Assembly (NCBI GenBank): GCA_002425765.1
Contig: DIMW01000014.1
Coordinates: 71,198 to 135,197 of the forward strand
Direction of reading: 5' to 3'
DNA: 64,000 nt
DNA from: Spirochaetaceae bacterium UBA5556
GTDB taxonomy: Bacteria > Spirochaetota > Spirochaetia > Treponematales > Rectinemataceae
Below the pieces are notes generated by a model. That model did no database searches. It worked only from the letters and a program-made list of their open reading frames with translations, and had not been told where the DNA came from. This document shows positions 44,287-52,926 of this stretch, in pieces (the first letter of the stretch is position 1; each line of letters opens with the position of its first letter). The translations under genes were made by a program, and so were the position numbers.

Positions 44287-45816
44287 ATGGATGATTTCAT
44301 TTCGCTGGAACGTATAGTTAAGGTATATCCTCCCAATGTGCTCGCGGTGGACAATGTCTCCGTCGGCTTTCACAAGGGGGAGATCCACTCCATCGTCGGG
44401 GAGAACGGCGCGGGCAAGAGCACGCTGATGAAGCTGCTCTACGGCCTCGTGCCCTTCGATTCGGGAACGGTGAAGATCAACGGCGCCGCGGTGCATTTCA
44501 GAAAGCCGGGCGACGCGATCGCCATGGGCATCGGCATGGTGCACCAGGAAATCGAGCTCATCTCGCAGTACACGGTCTGGGAAAACGTCGTGCTCGGCGC
44601 CGAGCCCGTCCGCGGGCTGGGGGGAACGCTCGACACCAAGCGCGCCATCGAGCTCGTCCGCCGGAAAATCGACGAATTCCAGTTCAATCTCGATCCTTCG
44701 GCGCAGGTGGAACGCATCTCCGTCGCCGCCCGCCAGAAGGTCGAAATATTGAAGCTCCTGTACCGGAATGTCTCCGTGCTCATCCTGGATGAGCCGACCG
44801 CGGTGCTCACGCCGCAGGAGATTCCCCAGCTCTTCGCCGAACTGAAGCGCCTCCGCGACAAAGGCACCACGATTCTCTTCATCTCGCACCGCCTCGACGA
44901 GGTGCTCGAGCTGAGCGACCGCATCACCGTCATGCGCAAGGGCAAGAAAATCGCGACGGTCGCCGCCTCGGAGACGGACAAGGAGGCGCTCGCCCAGATG
45001 ATGGTGGGCCGGCAGGTCATCTTTACCTCCAAGCGGACCCCGCATCAGCGCGGAGAGCGCGTGTTCGAGGCGAAAGGGCTGAGCGTGACGCGGCGCGACG
45101 GACTCAAGCTGCTCGACAATGTGTCGTTCTCCGTGCACGCGGGCGAAATCGTCGGCATCGCGGGAGTCGAGGGGAATGGCCAGTTCGAGCTCGTCAACAG
45201 TGTGATGGGTCTGGCCGCTCCGAGTAGCGGCTCCCTCACAGTGAATGGCACAGAAATTATCAAGCTTCCAATCCTGGAGCGGCGCAAGCTCATCTCTTTC
45301 GTGCCGCAGGATCGGGGCAAAATGGGAGCGAGCCTTCCCGCGTCCATCCTCGACAACGCGATCATGACGCACCACAGGCTCGAACCGAGGTTTTCGGCCT
45401 GGCGCGGGCTCGTGCTCAACTACCGGAACGCGCGCGCCTTCACCGATACGCTCGCCCAGCGATTTTCCGTACAGATGGCTTCGCGCCAGAGCCCCTTCCG
45501 CTCGCTCTCGGGCGGCAATCAGCAGAAACTGATCCTTGGACGGGAGTTGCTTCTCTCTACGCCCTTTTTCCTGATGGACCAGCCGACGCGCGGTCTCGAT
45601 GTCGGCTCCATCGAATATGTGCACGGCGAAATCCTGTCGATGCGCGGCGCGGACCGCGCCGTCCTCGTCATTTCCGCCGATCTCGAAGAGCTGTTCCTGA
45701 TCGCCGACCGCATTCTGGTGATGCACCGGGGACAGATCGTCGCGGACCTCGCCGCGGAACAGACCACTATAGAAGAAGTCGGACGCTATATGCTCGAAGG
45801 GAAGAGAACGGCATGA
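44287..45816 (+). CDS. Nucleoside/sugar ABC ATPase of a BMP-type importer
   Basis: 509 residues from the ATG at 44287; a GTG 12 bases earlier is an alternative. Two fused ATPase halves: Walker A GENGAGKSTLMK, signature degenerate in the first half (RISVAARQKVE), Walker B VLILDEPTAVLT; second half AGVEGNGQFELV, SLSGGNQQKLILGREL, FLMDQPTRGLDVG, where the Walker B glutamate is Gln (MDQP). This is the YufO/BmpD-type ATPase found with BMP proteins. It ends with ATGA overlap to the permease gene. Confidence 0.92.
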   Translation: MDDFISLERIVKVYPPNVLAVDNVSVGFHKGEIHSIVGENGAGKSTLMKLLYGLVPFDSGTVKINGAAVHFRKPGDAIAMGIGMVHQEIELISQYTVWENVVLGAEPVRGLGGTLDTKRAIELVRRKIDEFQFNLDPSAQVERISVAARQKVEILKLLYRNVSVLILDEPTAVLTPQEIPQLFAELKRLRDKGTTILFISHRLDEVLELSDRITVMRKGKKIATVAASETDKEALAQMMVGRQVIFTSKRTPHQRGERVFEAKGLSVTRRDGLKLLDNVSFSVHAGEIVGIAGVEGNGQFELVNSVMGLAAPSSGSLTVNGTEIIKLPILERRKLISFVPQDRGKMGASLPASILDNAIMTHHRLEPRFSAWRGLVLNYRNARAFTDTLAQRFSVQMASRQSPFRSLSGGNQQKLILGRELLLSTPFFLMDQPTRGLDVGSIEYVHGEILSMRGADRAVLVISADLEELFLIADRILVMHRGQIVADLAAEQTTIEEVGRYMLEGKRTA

Positions 45817-46850
45817 CGCGCAGAATCCTGAGCGGTGTCTTGGGCGTCGTGATCGCGTTCGTCGTGGGCGCCATCATCATGCTCCTCGAAGGCTACGAGC
45901 CCCTGGCGACCTACGGCGCGCTCGCGCAGTTCTCGCTCGGTGGAATCGGGCCACTCACCACGACGCTGAAGAATTCGGTGCCGCTCGTGCTCACGGGGCT
46001 CTCCGCGGCGATCGCCTTCGCCTCCGGACCCGTGAATCTGGGGCAGCCGGGGCAGCTTGTGTTCGGAGCTTTGGCCGCGACGCTCGGCGGACTCTATATT
46101 TCGCTGCCGCCCGTGCTGGAGATTCCTCTTCTTCTGCTGCTGGCCATCGCGGGCGGAGCCCTGTGGTCGGGACTCGCGGGGCTTCTGAAGCAGGCCTTCG
46201 GCATGAGCGAGTTCATCGTCACGCTCATGCTCAACATGATCGCGGATTTCTTCACCGCGTGGGCAATCGCGTATCCCTTCATGGACCGCAAGGCCTTTTC
46301 GCCGATGACCCCGCCCATCGCGCAGAGCGGCTGGATGCCCGACATCGGGCCGCTCAACGCTTCGGTGCTGATCATGCTTGTGTCGGTCGTGGTCATGTGG
46401 TTCGTGTTTCAGAGGTGGCGCGCGGGCTACGAGTGGCGCATCACGGGGCAGAATTCCCTCTTTGCGCGGCTCGGCGGCTGCGATGTGCGCGGCAACTTCA
46501 TGGCGGTTATGCTCGTCACGGGAGCCCTCGCGGGTCTGGCGGGCGGGCTCGTGGTGATGGGCGGGCCGCACCGGTTCCTCAAAGGGCTGGGCGCCAACTA
46601 CGCCTGGGACGGCATCATGATCGCCATCATGGCGAACAACGGCCTCGTGGAGACGCTCATCTACGGCGTCTTCGTGGCGGCGATCCAGACTGGTGCGCTC
46701 GGCATGGAACTCATCACGAACGTGCCGAGCGAAATCGCGCAGGTGCTGCAGGCGGTCCTCGTGCTCGTCATCGTGGCGACCCGCGAATACGCCTCTGTCG
46801 TCTTCGACCGGCTCGCGGCGCGGCGCCAGGCGCGGGAGAGGGCGACATGA
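45813..46850 (+). CDS. BMP-type ABC permease (first subunit)
   Basis: 345 residues with eight to ten helices, similar to YufP-type permeases: PLVLTGLSAAIAFASGPVNL, GQPGQLVFGALAATLGGLYI, MSEFIVTLMLNMIADFFTAW, HRFLKGLGANYAWDGIMIAI. Starts inside the end of the ATPase gene and its own stop overlaps the next permease start (ATGA). Inner membrane channel half for nucleoside-like substrates. Confidence 0.92.
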   Translation: MTRRILSGVLGVVIAFVVGAIIMLLEGYEPLATYGALAQFSLGGIGPLTTTLKNSVPLVLTGLSAAIAFASGPVNLGQPGQLVFGALAATLGGLYISLPPVLEIPLLLLLAIAGGALWSGLAGLLKQAFGMSEFIVTLMLNMIADFFTAWAIAYPFMDRKAFSPMTPPIAQSGWMPDIGPLNASVLIMLVSVVVMWFVFQRWRAGYEWRITGQNSLFARLGGCDVRGNFMAVMLVTGALAGLAGGLVVMGGPHRFLKGLGANYAWDGIMIAIMANNGLVETLIYGVFVAAIQTGALGMELITNVPSEIAQVLQAVLVLVIVATREYASVVFDRLAARRQARERAT

Positions 46851-47749
46851 ATATCATCGTCGGCCTGATAACGGGCATGATCGCCGGCGCCACGCCCATT
46901 CTCCTCGCCGCGCTCGGCGGAACGCTCACGTTCTACGCGGGCATCTTCAACATCGCCATGGAAGGCATGATGCTGATGGCAGCCTTTTTCGCGGTCCTCG
47001 GATCCTTTTTGTTCCATTCCTGGCTGGTGGGGCTTCTGTTCGCCGTCGCGGGAGCGATGATCCTGGCCCTCATCTTCATCTTCTTCTCGGTGACCCTCAA
47101 CACCGATGAGTTCGTGACCGGCATCGCGCTCAACCTTTTCGCGCTGGGCAGCACCACCTACCTTCTGCGGCAGATTTTCAAGGTAAAGGGTGTCTTCACG
47201 AGCAAGCTCATTGACTCGATCCCGAATATCCACATTCCGCTGATCGAGAAGATTCCCCTGCTGGGGCCGGTGGTCTCGGGCAGGAACCTCATCGTCTACC
47301 TGGCGGTGATCGCCACAATCTTCTGCTACTATCTGGTGTTCAAGACGCGGTTCGGCCTGAGGCTGAGGGCCGCGGGGTACAACTCGAACTCCCTCGACTC
47401 GAGCGGGGTGCGCACTTCGCGCATGCAGATTCAGTCGCTTCTGCTGTGCGCGGTGTTCTGTGGGCTGGCGGGGGCGTTTCTTTCGCTGGGCTACGTCACG
47501 CTGTTCGCGGAGAACATGACGGCGGGGCGTGGGTGGATTTCGCTCGCGGCGATCATTCTCGTCGACGGGCACCCGTACGGCATCGCGCTGATTTCCCTGC
47601 TCTTCGGATTTTTCGACGGGCTCGGGCTCTTCCTGCAGAGCTACGGCGTCAGTTCGCAGTTCACCTCGATGGTGCCCTACATCGCGACCCTGGGCGCCCT
47701 CTATGTGTACGCGCGCAGGAATCGCGAACGCGAAAGGAAGGCGCTATGA
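46847..47749 (+). CDS. BMP-type ABC permease (second subunit)
   Basis: 300 residues from the ATG at 46847; the open frame extends leftward but only as a shadow of the first permease. YufQ-like sequence: FYAGIFNIAMEGMMLMAAFF, NTDEFVTGIALNLFALGSTT, ENMTAGRGWISLAAIILVDG, HPYGIALISLLFGFFDGLGL. The heterodimer with the first permease is typical of this importer class. Ends with ATGA overlap to the next gene. Confidence 0.92.
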   Translation: MNIIVGLITGMIAGATPILLAALGGTLTFYAGIFNIAMEGMMLMAAFFAVLGSFLFHSWLVGLLFAVAGAMILALIFIFFSVTLNTDEFVTGIALNLFALGSTTYLLRQIFKVKGVFTSKLIDSIPNIHIPLIEKIPLLGPVVSGRNLIVYLAVIATIFCYYLVFKTRFGLRLRAAGYNSNSLDSSGVRTSRMQIQSLLLCAVFCGLAGAFLSLGYVTLFAENMTAGRGWISLAAIILVDGHPYGIALISLLFGFFDGLGLFLQSYGVSSQFTSMVPYIATLGALYVYARRNRERERKAL

Positions 47750-49326
47750 ATTCAAAGCACGCGTGGCAGCTCGACCGCGAACTGAGGCTTTCGGCGCTGC
47801 CTCTCGACAGGCGCACGCACCAGAGCAACTGGTACACGAGCGAGACAGCCTTCCCCGCTGGCGACGACCTGATCGCGCTGTTCTGGTTCTCCTCCGTCCC
47901 CGGCTCGGGCGCGCCCGAGATCCCCTACCTCGAAATGGTCCAGGCAATGGGAAACAAGGGCTACGATGTCAGACGCGCCGAACAAATTCTGTATGAGGGC
48001 ATGGGAGAAGCCCGAAAGTGCGGAATCCTCGACCGGGCGTGCTTCGGGGAAACCGACGGCGGCGTGGCGCGCCTCTTTGGAACGCCCGAAAGTGGCGATG
48101 TGCGGGCCACCCCTGAGCAGCCCGCGCACCCCGGATTACGCGAAAACGACGTCCCGCGGGCGCCGAAGCCCGCCGTCAGCCCCGAACTGCGCGCCCTCAC
48201 CGCCGAGCTTCTGCACGAAATCCACCGCGCACCGCGCGATCCTTCGCACCCGTACTGGAATTATACGCACCCGGCGGGATGGGAGGCCGTGCGCGCCGAG
48301 ATGCCCGCGGCCGAACCCTCGGCGGTCCAGGAAGGCGCCGCCCGCACGTCCACTTCTGGCACCGACTCCGCCCCCGCGCACAGCCCCGACAATCTCGAAG
48401 CGCGAATCCACGCCGGCTGGCTCGGCCAACTCGCGGGCGGCGCCTTCGGCACCGCGATCGAGGGCTACCATACGGCACAGCTGCAAAAGGTGTACGGGCG
48501 CGTCGACGCCTACATCACCGAGCCGGAGACCGTCAACGACGATGTCGTCTACGAACTCGCCTTCCTCGATGCCTTCGAGCACCGCGGGCGAGATATTACA
48601 TCGCGCGACATCGGCCGCGAATGGGTGAAACAAATACCTTTCGGCTGGTCGGCGGAGTGGATAGCGCTGCACAATATGACCGACGGCTTCCTGCCGCCCG
48701 AGTCCGGTTCCCGGCGCAACCCATACTCCAACTGGATCGGCGCGCAGATGCGCGGCATGGTCTGCGGCCTCGTGGCGCCAGCCCGCCCCATGGAAGCGGC
48801 GCGCCTCGCGCACATCGATGGAGTCGTGTCGCACGCCGAAAACGGCGTCTATGGCGAGATGTACGCCGCCGTCCTCACCGCCCGCGCGTTCACCGTGGGG
48901 GAACCGCGCGCGCTTCTTCGCGAGGCCGCCCGATTCATCCCGAAGAGAAGCGAATATGCGGCCGTTCTCTCCAAATGCTTCGATACCGTCGAGCACAGCG
49001 AAAGCGCCGAAGCGGCCTGGGAGATTCTCGACCAATACTTCGAGCGTTACAACTGGATTCACGCCTATCCGAACATCGCCGCAGTCATCACCGCGCTCTG
49101 GTTCGGCAACGGCGACATGACGGAATCATTCCGCATCCTCGCGCACGCGGGTCTCGATGTCGACTGCAACGCGGGCCTTGCCGGAACGGCGCTGGGCATC
49201 ATGGGCGGCGTCCCCGAAAAATGGGCCCGGCCTCTGCACGACACGCTCGAAACGTACCTCGCCGGCAAGGAAAGACTCGGCATCCGTGAGCTTGCCGCGC
49301 GCACCGCCCGTCTCGCGGAACGCTGA
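47746..49326 (+). CDS. ADP-ribosylglycohydrolase-family protein with long N-terminal extension
   Basis: 526 residues from the ATG at 47746. The C-terminal 310 residues (217-526) are an ADP-ribosylglycohydrolase fold: ARIHAGWLGQLAGGAFGTAI, a metal motif near TVNDDVVYEL (Asp265/266), and AGLDVDCNAGLAGTALGIMG at the C-terminal metal site. The first ~145 residues (with DLIALFWFSSVPGSGAPEIP) are unassigned and are linked by an Ala/Pro/Ser-rich segment (about 185-215). Translational coupling to the nucleoside-type importer suggests it cleaves an imported ribosyl compound, not protein ADP-ribose (inference). Confidence 0.82.
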   Translation: MNSKHAWQLDRELRLSALPLDRRTHQSNWYTSETAFPAGDDLIALFWFSSVPGSGAPEIPYLEMVQAMGNKGYDVRRAEQILYEGMGEARKCGILDRACFGETDGGVARLFGTPESGDVRATPEQPAHPGLRENDVPRAPKPAVSPELRALTAELLHEIHRAPRDPSHPYWNYTHPAGWEAVRAEMPAAEPSAVQEGAARTSTSGTDSAPAHSPDNLEARIHAGWLGQLAGGAFGTAIEGYHTAQLQKVYGRVDAYITEPETVNDDVVYELAFLDAFEHRGRDITSRDIGREWVKQIPFGWSAEWIALHNMTDGFLPPESGSRRNPYSNWIGAQMRGMVCGLVAPARPMEAARLAHIDGVVSHAENGVYGEMYAAVLTARAFTVGEPRALLREAARFIPKRSEYAAVLSKCFDTVEHSESAEAAWEILDQYFERYNWIHAYPNIAAVITALWFGNGDMTESFRILAHAGLDVDCNAGLAGTALGIMGGVPEKWARPLHDTLETYLAGKERLGIRELAARTARLAER

Positions 49327-49365
49327 TGCGACGGCCGCATTCTTTCACATATTTATTCCGCATTA

Positions 49366-49394
49366 TTGACACTATATGCAAATCGCCATATCCT
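49366..49394 (+). promoter_or_regulatory. Sigma-70-type promoter of the amino-acid importer operon
   Basis: TTGACA (49366-49371), 17-base spacer and TATCCT (49389-49394), about 50 bases before the binding-protein start. The -35 box is perfect and the -10 box has four of six consensus bases. Confidence 0.65.
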
Positions 49395-49444
49395 CGACAT
49401 AAAACGATCTGTATGCATTCAGATTGATTCAAAGGAGCAAGGCT

Positions 49445-50206
49445 ATGAAGAAATTCTGGTCAGTTCTTACCTCGGTATTTCTGATTGCGGTTGTCGCGCT
49501 CGGCGCAGTCAGCCTCTTTTCGTGCGCGAAAAAACCCTCCCAAATCACGGTCGCCACGGACGCCACCTGGCCTCCCATGGAATATGTCGACGAGAATAAA
49601 AACATCGTCGGTTTCGATATCGACCTCGTGAATGAAATCGCCAAGGCCGAAAACTTCAAGGTGGAAATCAAGAATACAGCCTGGGACGGTATCTTCGCCG
49701 GACTCGCCGCGGGCAACTATCAGGTCATCGCCTCGTCCGTCACCATCACCGACGAACGCAAAAATACCATGGACTTCTCCGATCCCTACGTGAACGCAGG
49801 ACAGGTCCTCGTGGTCCGCAAGGACAGCACGGGGGTCATGACGCTCGCCGACATGGTCGGCAAAAAAGCCGGTGCGCAGATCGGCACGACCGGCGCCATC
49901 GAGATCGGGAAGGTACAGGGCGTCGAGCTCAAGACCTACGACGAAGTCGGCCTCGCGTTTGAGGACCTGGTGAACGGCAACATCGACGGTGTCGTCGCCG
50001 ATTCGCCCATCGCCGCGAACTTCGCGCTCCAGAACCCCACCTACAAAGACAAGCTCATGATCGTCGGCAAACCCTTCACCGACGAGTGGCTCGGCTTCGC
50101 GTTCAAGAAAGGCGACACCAAGACCCAGAAGCTGTTCAACGACGGGCTCGCCAAGGTAAAATCCTCCGGCAAACTGGATGAACTGCAGAAAAAGTGGCTA
50201 CAATAG
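49445..50206 (+). CDS. Polar amino-acid-binding lipoprotein (family 3 solute-binding protein)
   Basis: 253 residues from the ATG at 49445 with GGAG upstream. A lipoprotein signal ends in VSLFSCAKKP, with Cys as the likely lipidated residue, so it should be membrane-anchored. The mature domain is HisJ/GlnH-like: ITVATDATWPPMEYVDENKN, VGFDIDLVNEIAKAENFKVE, WDGIFAGLAAGNYQVIASSV, GAQIGTTGAIEIGKVQGVEL. It feeds the permease and ATPase that follow. Which amino acid is bound is unclear. Confidence 0.92.
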   Translation: MKKFWSVLTSVFLIAVVALGAVSLFSCAKKPSQITVATDATWPPMEYVDENKNIVGFDIDLVNEIAKAENFKVEIKNTAWDGIFAGLAAGNYQVIASSVTITDERKNTMDFSDPYVNAGQVLVVRKDSTGVMTLADMVGKKAGAQIGTTGAIEIGKVQGVELKTYDEVGLAFEDLVNGNIDGVVADSPIAANFALQNPTYKDKLMIVGKPFTDEWLGFAFKKGDTKTQKLFNDGLAKVKSSGKLDELQKKWLQ

Positions 50207-50225
50207 GATGGTCCGATAAAGAACG

Positions 50226-51047
50226 ATGAAAGGATCTCCTTCCCCGGATCGGAACTCGAAAAACTCCGATAAAACTACCATCAATGTCACCGACGGTACC
50301 CTCATCCCCTTAAAGGATGAGGGTACCCTTCTTTCCGCGTGGAATATTTCGTTTTTCGGAGCGATTGCGCTTCTCGTCCTCTTGCCGGTGCTGAGTCCCG
50401 ATCCCTATCTGCGCATTCTCTCCTTTGTGCCCGACGGACTCATAGCGACATTTTCGGTGACGCTTATTTCGATTTTTTTTGCCCTGCTTATCGGCCTCTT
50501 CGCCGGACTCGGACGCATATCGCAGACGCGGTTCATCAACAGGATCGCGACCGTCTATGTCGAGATAGTCCGCGGCATCCCCCTCCTCGTGCAGCTCTTC
50601 TACATCTATTACGCGTTGGGGCCGCTCCTCAAGCTGAAAGGCCCCGCCGCGGCAGTCGTCGCGATGTCGGTCTGTTACGGCGCGTACATGGCGGAGATAT
50701 TCCGCGCCGGCATGCAGGCTATCCCTAAAGGACAGATGGAGGCGGCGCTGGCGCTGGGCATGTCGCGCTCGATGGCGATGAGAAAGATAATCATCCCGCA
50801 AACGATCAGAATAGTTCTTCCGCCGATCGGCAACGAGTTCATCGCGCTCCTGAAAGATTCTTCGCTTGTATCGATTCTGGCTGTTTCGGACCTTCTGCGC
50901 CGGGGCAGGGAATACGCCTCGACCTCGTTTCGATATTTCGAGAGCTATACGGTCATCGCGCTCATCTATCTCGTGATGACACTGTTCTTCTCGCGGCTGG
51001 TCGCGATGATGGAAGAAAAGCTGAGGCACCGTGGAAAAGTACATTGA
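50226..51047 (+). CDS. Polar amino-acid ABC permease, HisM/GlnP type
   Basis: 273 residues. A polar N-terminus of about 38 residues, partly encoded by a perfect inverted repeat, is followed by an extra hydrophobic helix (FFGAIALLVLLPVLS) and then the standard domain: IATFSVTLISIFFALLIGLF, YVEIVRGIPLLVQLFYIYYA, and the EAA loop PKGQMEAALALGMSRSMAMR. No in-frame start lies between the repeat and the first helix, so the repeat is probably translated. The end overlaps the ATPase gene by 17 bases. Confidence 0.88.
   Translation: MKGSPSPDRNSKNSDKTTINVTDGTLIPLKDEGTLLSAWNISFFGAIALLVLLPVLSPDPYLRILSFVPDGLIATFSVTLISIFFALLIGLFAGLGRISQTRFINRIATVYVEIVRGIPLLVQLFYIYYALGPLLKLKGPAAAVVAMSVCYGAYMAEIFRAGMQAIPKGQMEAALALGMSRSMAMRKIIIPQTIRIVLPPIGNEFIALLKDSSLVSILAVSDLLRRGREYASTSFRYFESYTVIALIYLVMTLFFSRLVAMMEEKLRHRGKVH
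50295..50327 (+). promoter_or_regulatory. Perfect hairpin within the 5' coding end of the permease gene
   Basis: A 13-bp perfect stem (50295-50307 with 50315-50327), 7-base loop, followed by CTTCTTT. It starts 89 bases after the binding-protein stop and lies inside the permease frame, where it encodes the repeated GTL-x-P/E-GTLL region. It fits the pattern of a hairpin after each binding-protein gene, here embedded in translated sequence. Confidence 0.7.
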
Positions 51048-51762
51048 AATCATCGACGCCGTGAAGAATTTCGGCGGCGTCAAAGCGCTTCAGGGCGTAA
51101 GCATCACCGTCAAAAAAGGCGAAGTCGTGCTCATCATCGGGCCCTCGGGCTCAGGAAAAAGCACGCTGCTCCGCTCGGTCAATCGCCTCGAACGGCTCGA
51201 CTCCGGGCGAATTTCCATAGACGGCGAAAGCGTCACCGAGTCGGACTCCGACATCCGCCACATCCGTGAAGAAGTCGGCATGGTCTTCCAGAGCTTCAAC
51301 CTTTTCCCGCACCTCACGGTGATCGACAACATCACGCTCGCGCCGATCTGTGTGCTGAAAAAGGACAAGGACGAAGCGATCGATATGGCGCGGAAACTGC
51401 TCGCGAAGGTAGGGCTTTCCGACAAGGAAAAGGCCTGGCCCGAACAGCTCTCGGGCGGCCAGCAGCAGCGCGTCGCCATCGCCCGCGCCCTCGCCATGAA
51501 CCCCAAGGTCATGCTCTTCGATGAGCCGACCAGCGCCCTTGACCCCGAAATGATCAAGGAAGTGCTCGATGTCATGACGGAGCTTGCGCGCGAAGGCATG
51601 ACGATGCTTGTGGTGTCGCACGAGATGGGCTTCGCGCGGGCCGCCGCGCACCGCATCATCTTCATGGATGCCGGCCAGATCGTCGAAGAGGCGCCACCAG
51701 AGACTTTCTTTCTCTCGCCGCGCGAAGAGCGGACGCGGAAATTCCTGGAGCACATCCTCTAA
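51031..51762 (+). CDS. Polar amino-acid ABC ATPase, GlnQ/HisP type
   Basis: 243 residues, GTG start within the permease end. Walker A IIGPSGSGKSTLLRSVNR, Q-loop MVFQSFNLFPHLTV, signature QLSGGQQQRVAIARAL, Walker B VMLFDEPTSALDPE, switch VVSHEMGFARAAAH. Full family length. It completes a three-gene importer for polar or acidic/basic amino acids. Confidence 0.94.
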   Translation: MEKYIEIIDAVKNFGGVKALQGVSITVKKGEVVLIIGPSGSGKSTLLRSVNRLERLDSGRISIDGESVTESDSDIRHIREEVGMVFQSFNLFPHLTVIDNITLAPICVLKKDKDEAIDMARKLLAKVGLSDKEKAWPEQLSGGQQQRVAIARALAMNPKVMLFDEPTSALDPEMIKEVLDVMTELAREGMTMLVVSHEMGFARAAAHRIIFMDAGQIVEEAPPETFFLSPREERTRKFLEHIL

Positions 51763-51772
51763 AAATCACTGC

Positions 51773-52525
51773 CTAGAACACTATGTCGGCCCGGCGGCCG
51801 CCGAGACCTCCGCGACCGGCGCTCAGAAAGTGGTGTGCCAGTTCCGCTATCTTCGGCGCGGCGTCGCCCGCCTTTTCGTACATGTGTACTGAAAACACGC
51901 GGTCATCAATCGCCTCCTGCGGCTCCAGATTGTTCAGCACGCGGTACGGCGCGTACCGCGCGAATTCCTCGACCGGCAGCACGAGGCCCGAAGTTCCGAT
52001 CACCACCAGCATCCCGCGGTCCGCGCTCAGCCCGTCCAGAGCCTCGTAAAGCCGCGTATATTCCGGCGCCTGCTCATTGAACATGACGACATGATGGCGC
52101 ACGCGCGCCGCCCCGCAGCGTGGGCACAACTCCGTCCCCACGAGATCGGCATACCCGATACTCCAGATATGTCCGCAGGTCTCGCAGCGGGCCTTGGTGA
52201 GCTCGCCGTGCAGATGGACGGTGCCCTGGCAGCCCGCCTTTTCGAACAGATCGTCGATATTCTGAGTGATGTTGAGCACCCGACCCGGAAACTCGCGCTG
52301 AAGTTCGGCGACCATGCGGTGGGCCGCGTTCGGCGCCTTGCCGGCGAGCTCCCTGCGGCGCTTGTTGTAGAACGCGAGCACAAACTGCCTGTTGCGCCTG
52401 AACGCCTCGGCGCTGCAGACATCCATGACATTGTAAGTGTCCCAAAGCCCTCCCGCGTCGCGGAAGGTGCTGATTCCCGATTCGGCGGAAATGCCAGCGC
52501 CCGAAAGAAATACGATGTTGCGCAT
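51773..52525 (-). CDS. Sir2-family NAD-dependent protein deacylase
   Basis: 250 residues. NAD site GAGISAESGISTFRDAGGLW, TQNIDDLFEKAG, catalytic histidine in VHLHGELTKA, a four-cysteine zinc site (CETCGH and CPRCGA), and VVIGTSGLVLPVEEFA. Tyr53 and Arg56 (FYNKRR) match the Tyr-x-x-Arg pair that lets CobB/SIRT5 remove succinyl or malonyl groups, so a desuccinylase activity is possible. Cytoplasmic. Convergent with the amino-acid importer; its own operon contains the ferritin-like gene upstream. Confidence 0.92.
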   Translation of the reverse strand: MRNIVFLSGAGISAESGISTFRDAGGLWDTYNVMDVCSAEAFRRNRQFVLAFYNKRRRELAGKAPNAAHRMVAELQREFPGRVLNITQNIDDLFEKAGCQGTVHLHGELTKARCETCGHIWSIGYADLVGTELCPRCGAARVRHHVVMFNEQAPEYTRLYEALDGLSADRGMLVVIGTSGLVLPVEEFARYAPYRVLNNLEPQEAIDDRVFSVHMYEKAGDAAPKIAELAHHFLSAGRGGLGGRRADIVF

Positions 52526-52540
52526 GTGCCTGTTATCCGA

Positions 52541-52852
52541 CTATGAATTTTTACCGAATTTCTCTATCTCCTCTTCGACCTCTTCCGCGCCCTCCGCGTA
52601 GAATTTCTCCTCATCCGGCGCAAGCTCGCGGAGCAAGCGCAGGAATTCACCCGCGTGTACCCTCTCTTCGTCCGCGATATCCTCAAGCACATCGATCGCC
52701 AGTTTGTTGTCGGTCGAATCGGCAAGCTGCGTATAGAGCTGAATCGCTTCATATTCGGCCGCTATCATATAGCGAATGGCGCGCACAAGCTCCCTCTGCG
52801 TGAGTTTGCGGTCACTCTTCTGCCCCGAAAACGCCGATGAAAATTCAGGCAT
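52541..52852 (-). CDS. Small ferritin-like diiron protein (EncFtn-like)
   Basis: 103 residues from the ATG at 52852, with a strong AAGGAGG. Two helices carry MIAAEYEAIQLYTQLADSTD (Glu33) and VLEDIADEERVHAGEFLRLL (Glu63, His66), an E...ExxH layout like encapsulated ferritin half-proteins, which dimerise to make the ferroxidase centre. The C-terminus is acidic (EEVEEEIEKFGKNS) and shows no obvious encapsulin-targeting peptide. No encapsulin gene is in the window. A role in iron handling or oxidative defence is likely. It precedes the Sir2 gene by 15 bp. Confidence 0.82.
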   Translation of the reverse strand: MPEFSSAFSGQKSDRKLTQRELVRAIRYMIAAEYEAIQLYTQLADSTDNKLAIDVLEDIADEERVHAGEFLRLLRELAPDEEKFYAEGAEEVEEEIEKFGKNS

Positions 52853-52926
52853 TTTTTTCCTCCTTAGAAGATGTTTTGTGCAGTATATCGCGCTTGATTG
52901 ACACAATCGATGCATTTTTTCATAGC

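Noticed and set aside
44173..45726. 517-codon minus-strand open frame opposite the BMP-importer ATPase
   Set aside because: It is a shadow of high-GC coding sequence: rich in His, Arg, Glu and Gly with no family motifs, while the plus strand encodes a clear ATPase.
46163..46846. Leftward extension of the second BMP permease frame
   Set aside because: The sequence is low-complexity Arg/Gly/His and overlaps the first permease; the real start is the coupled ATG at 46847.
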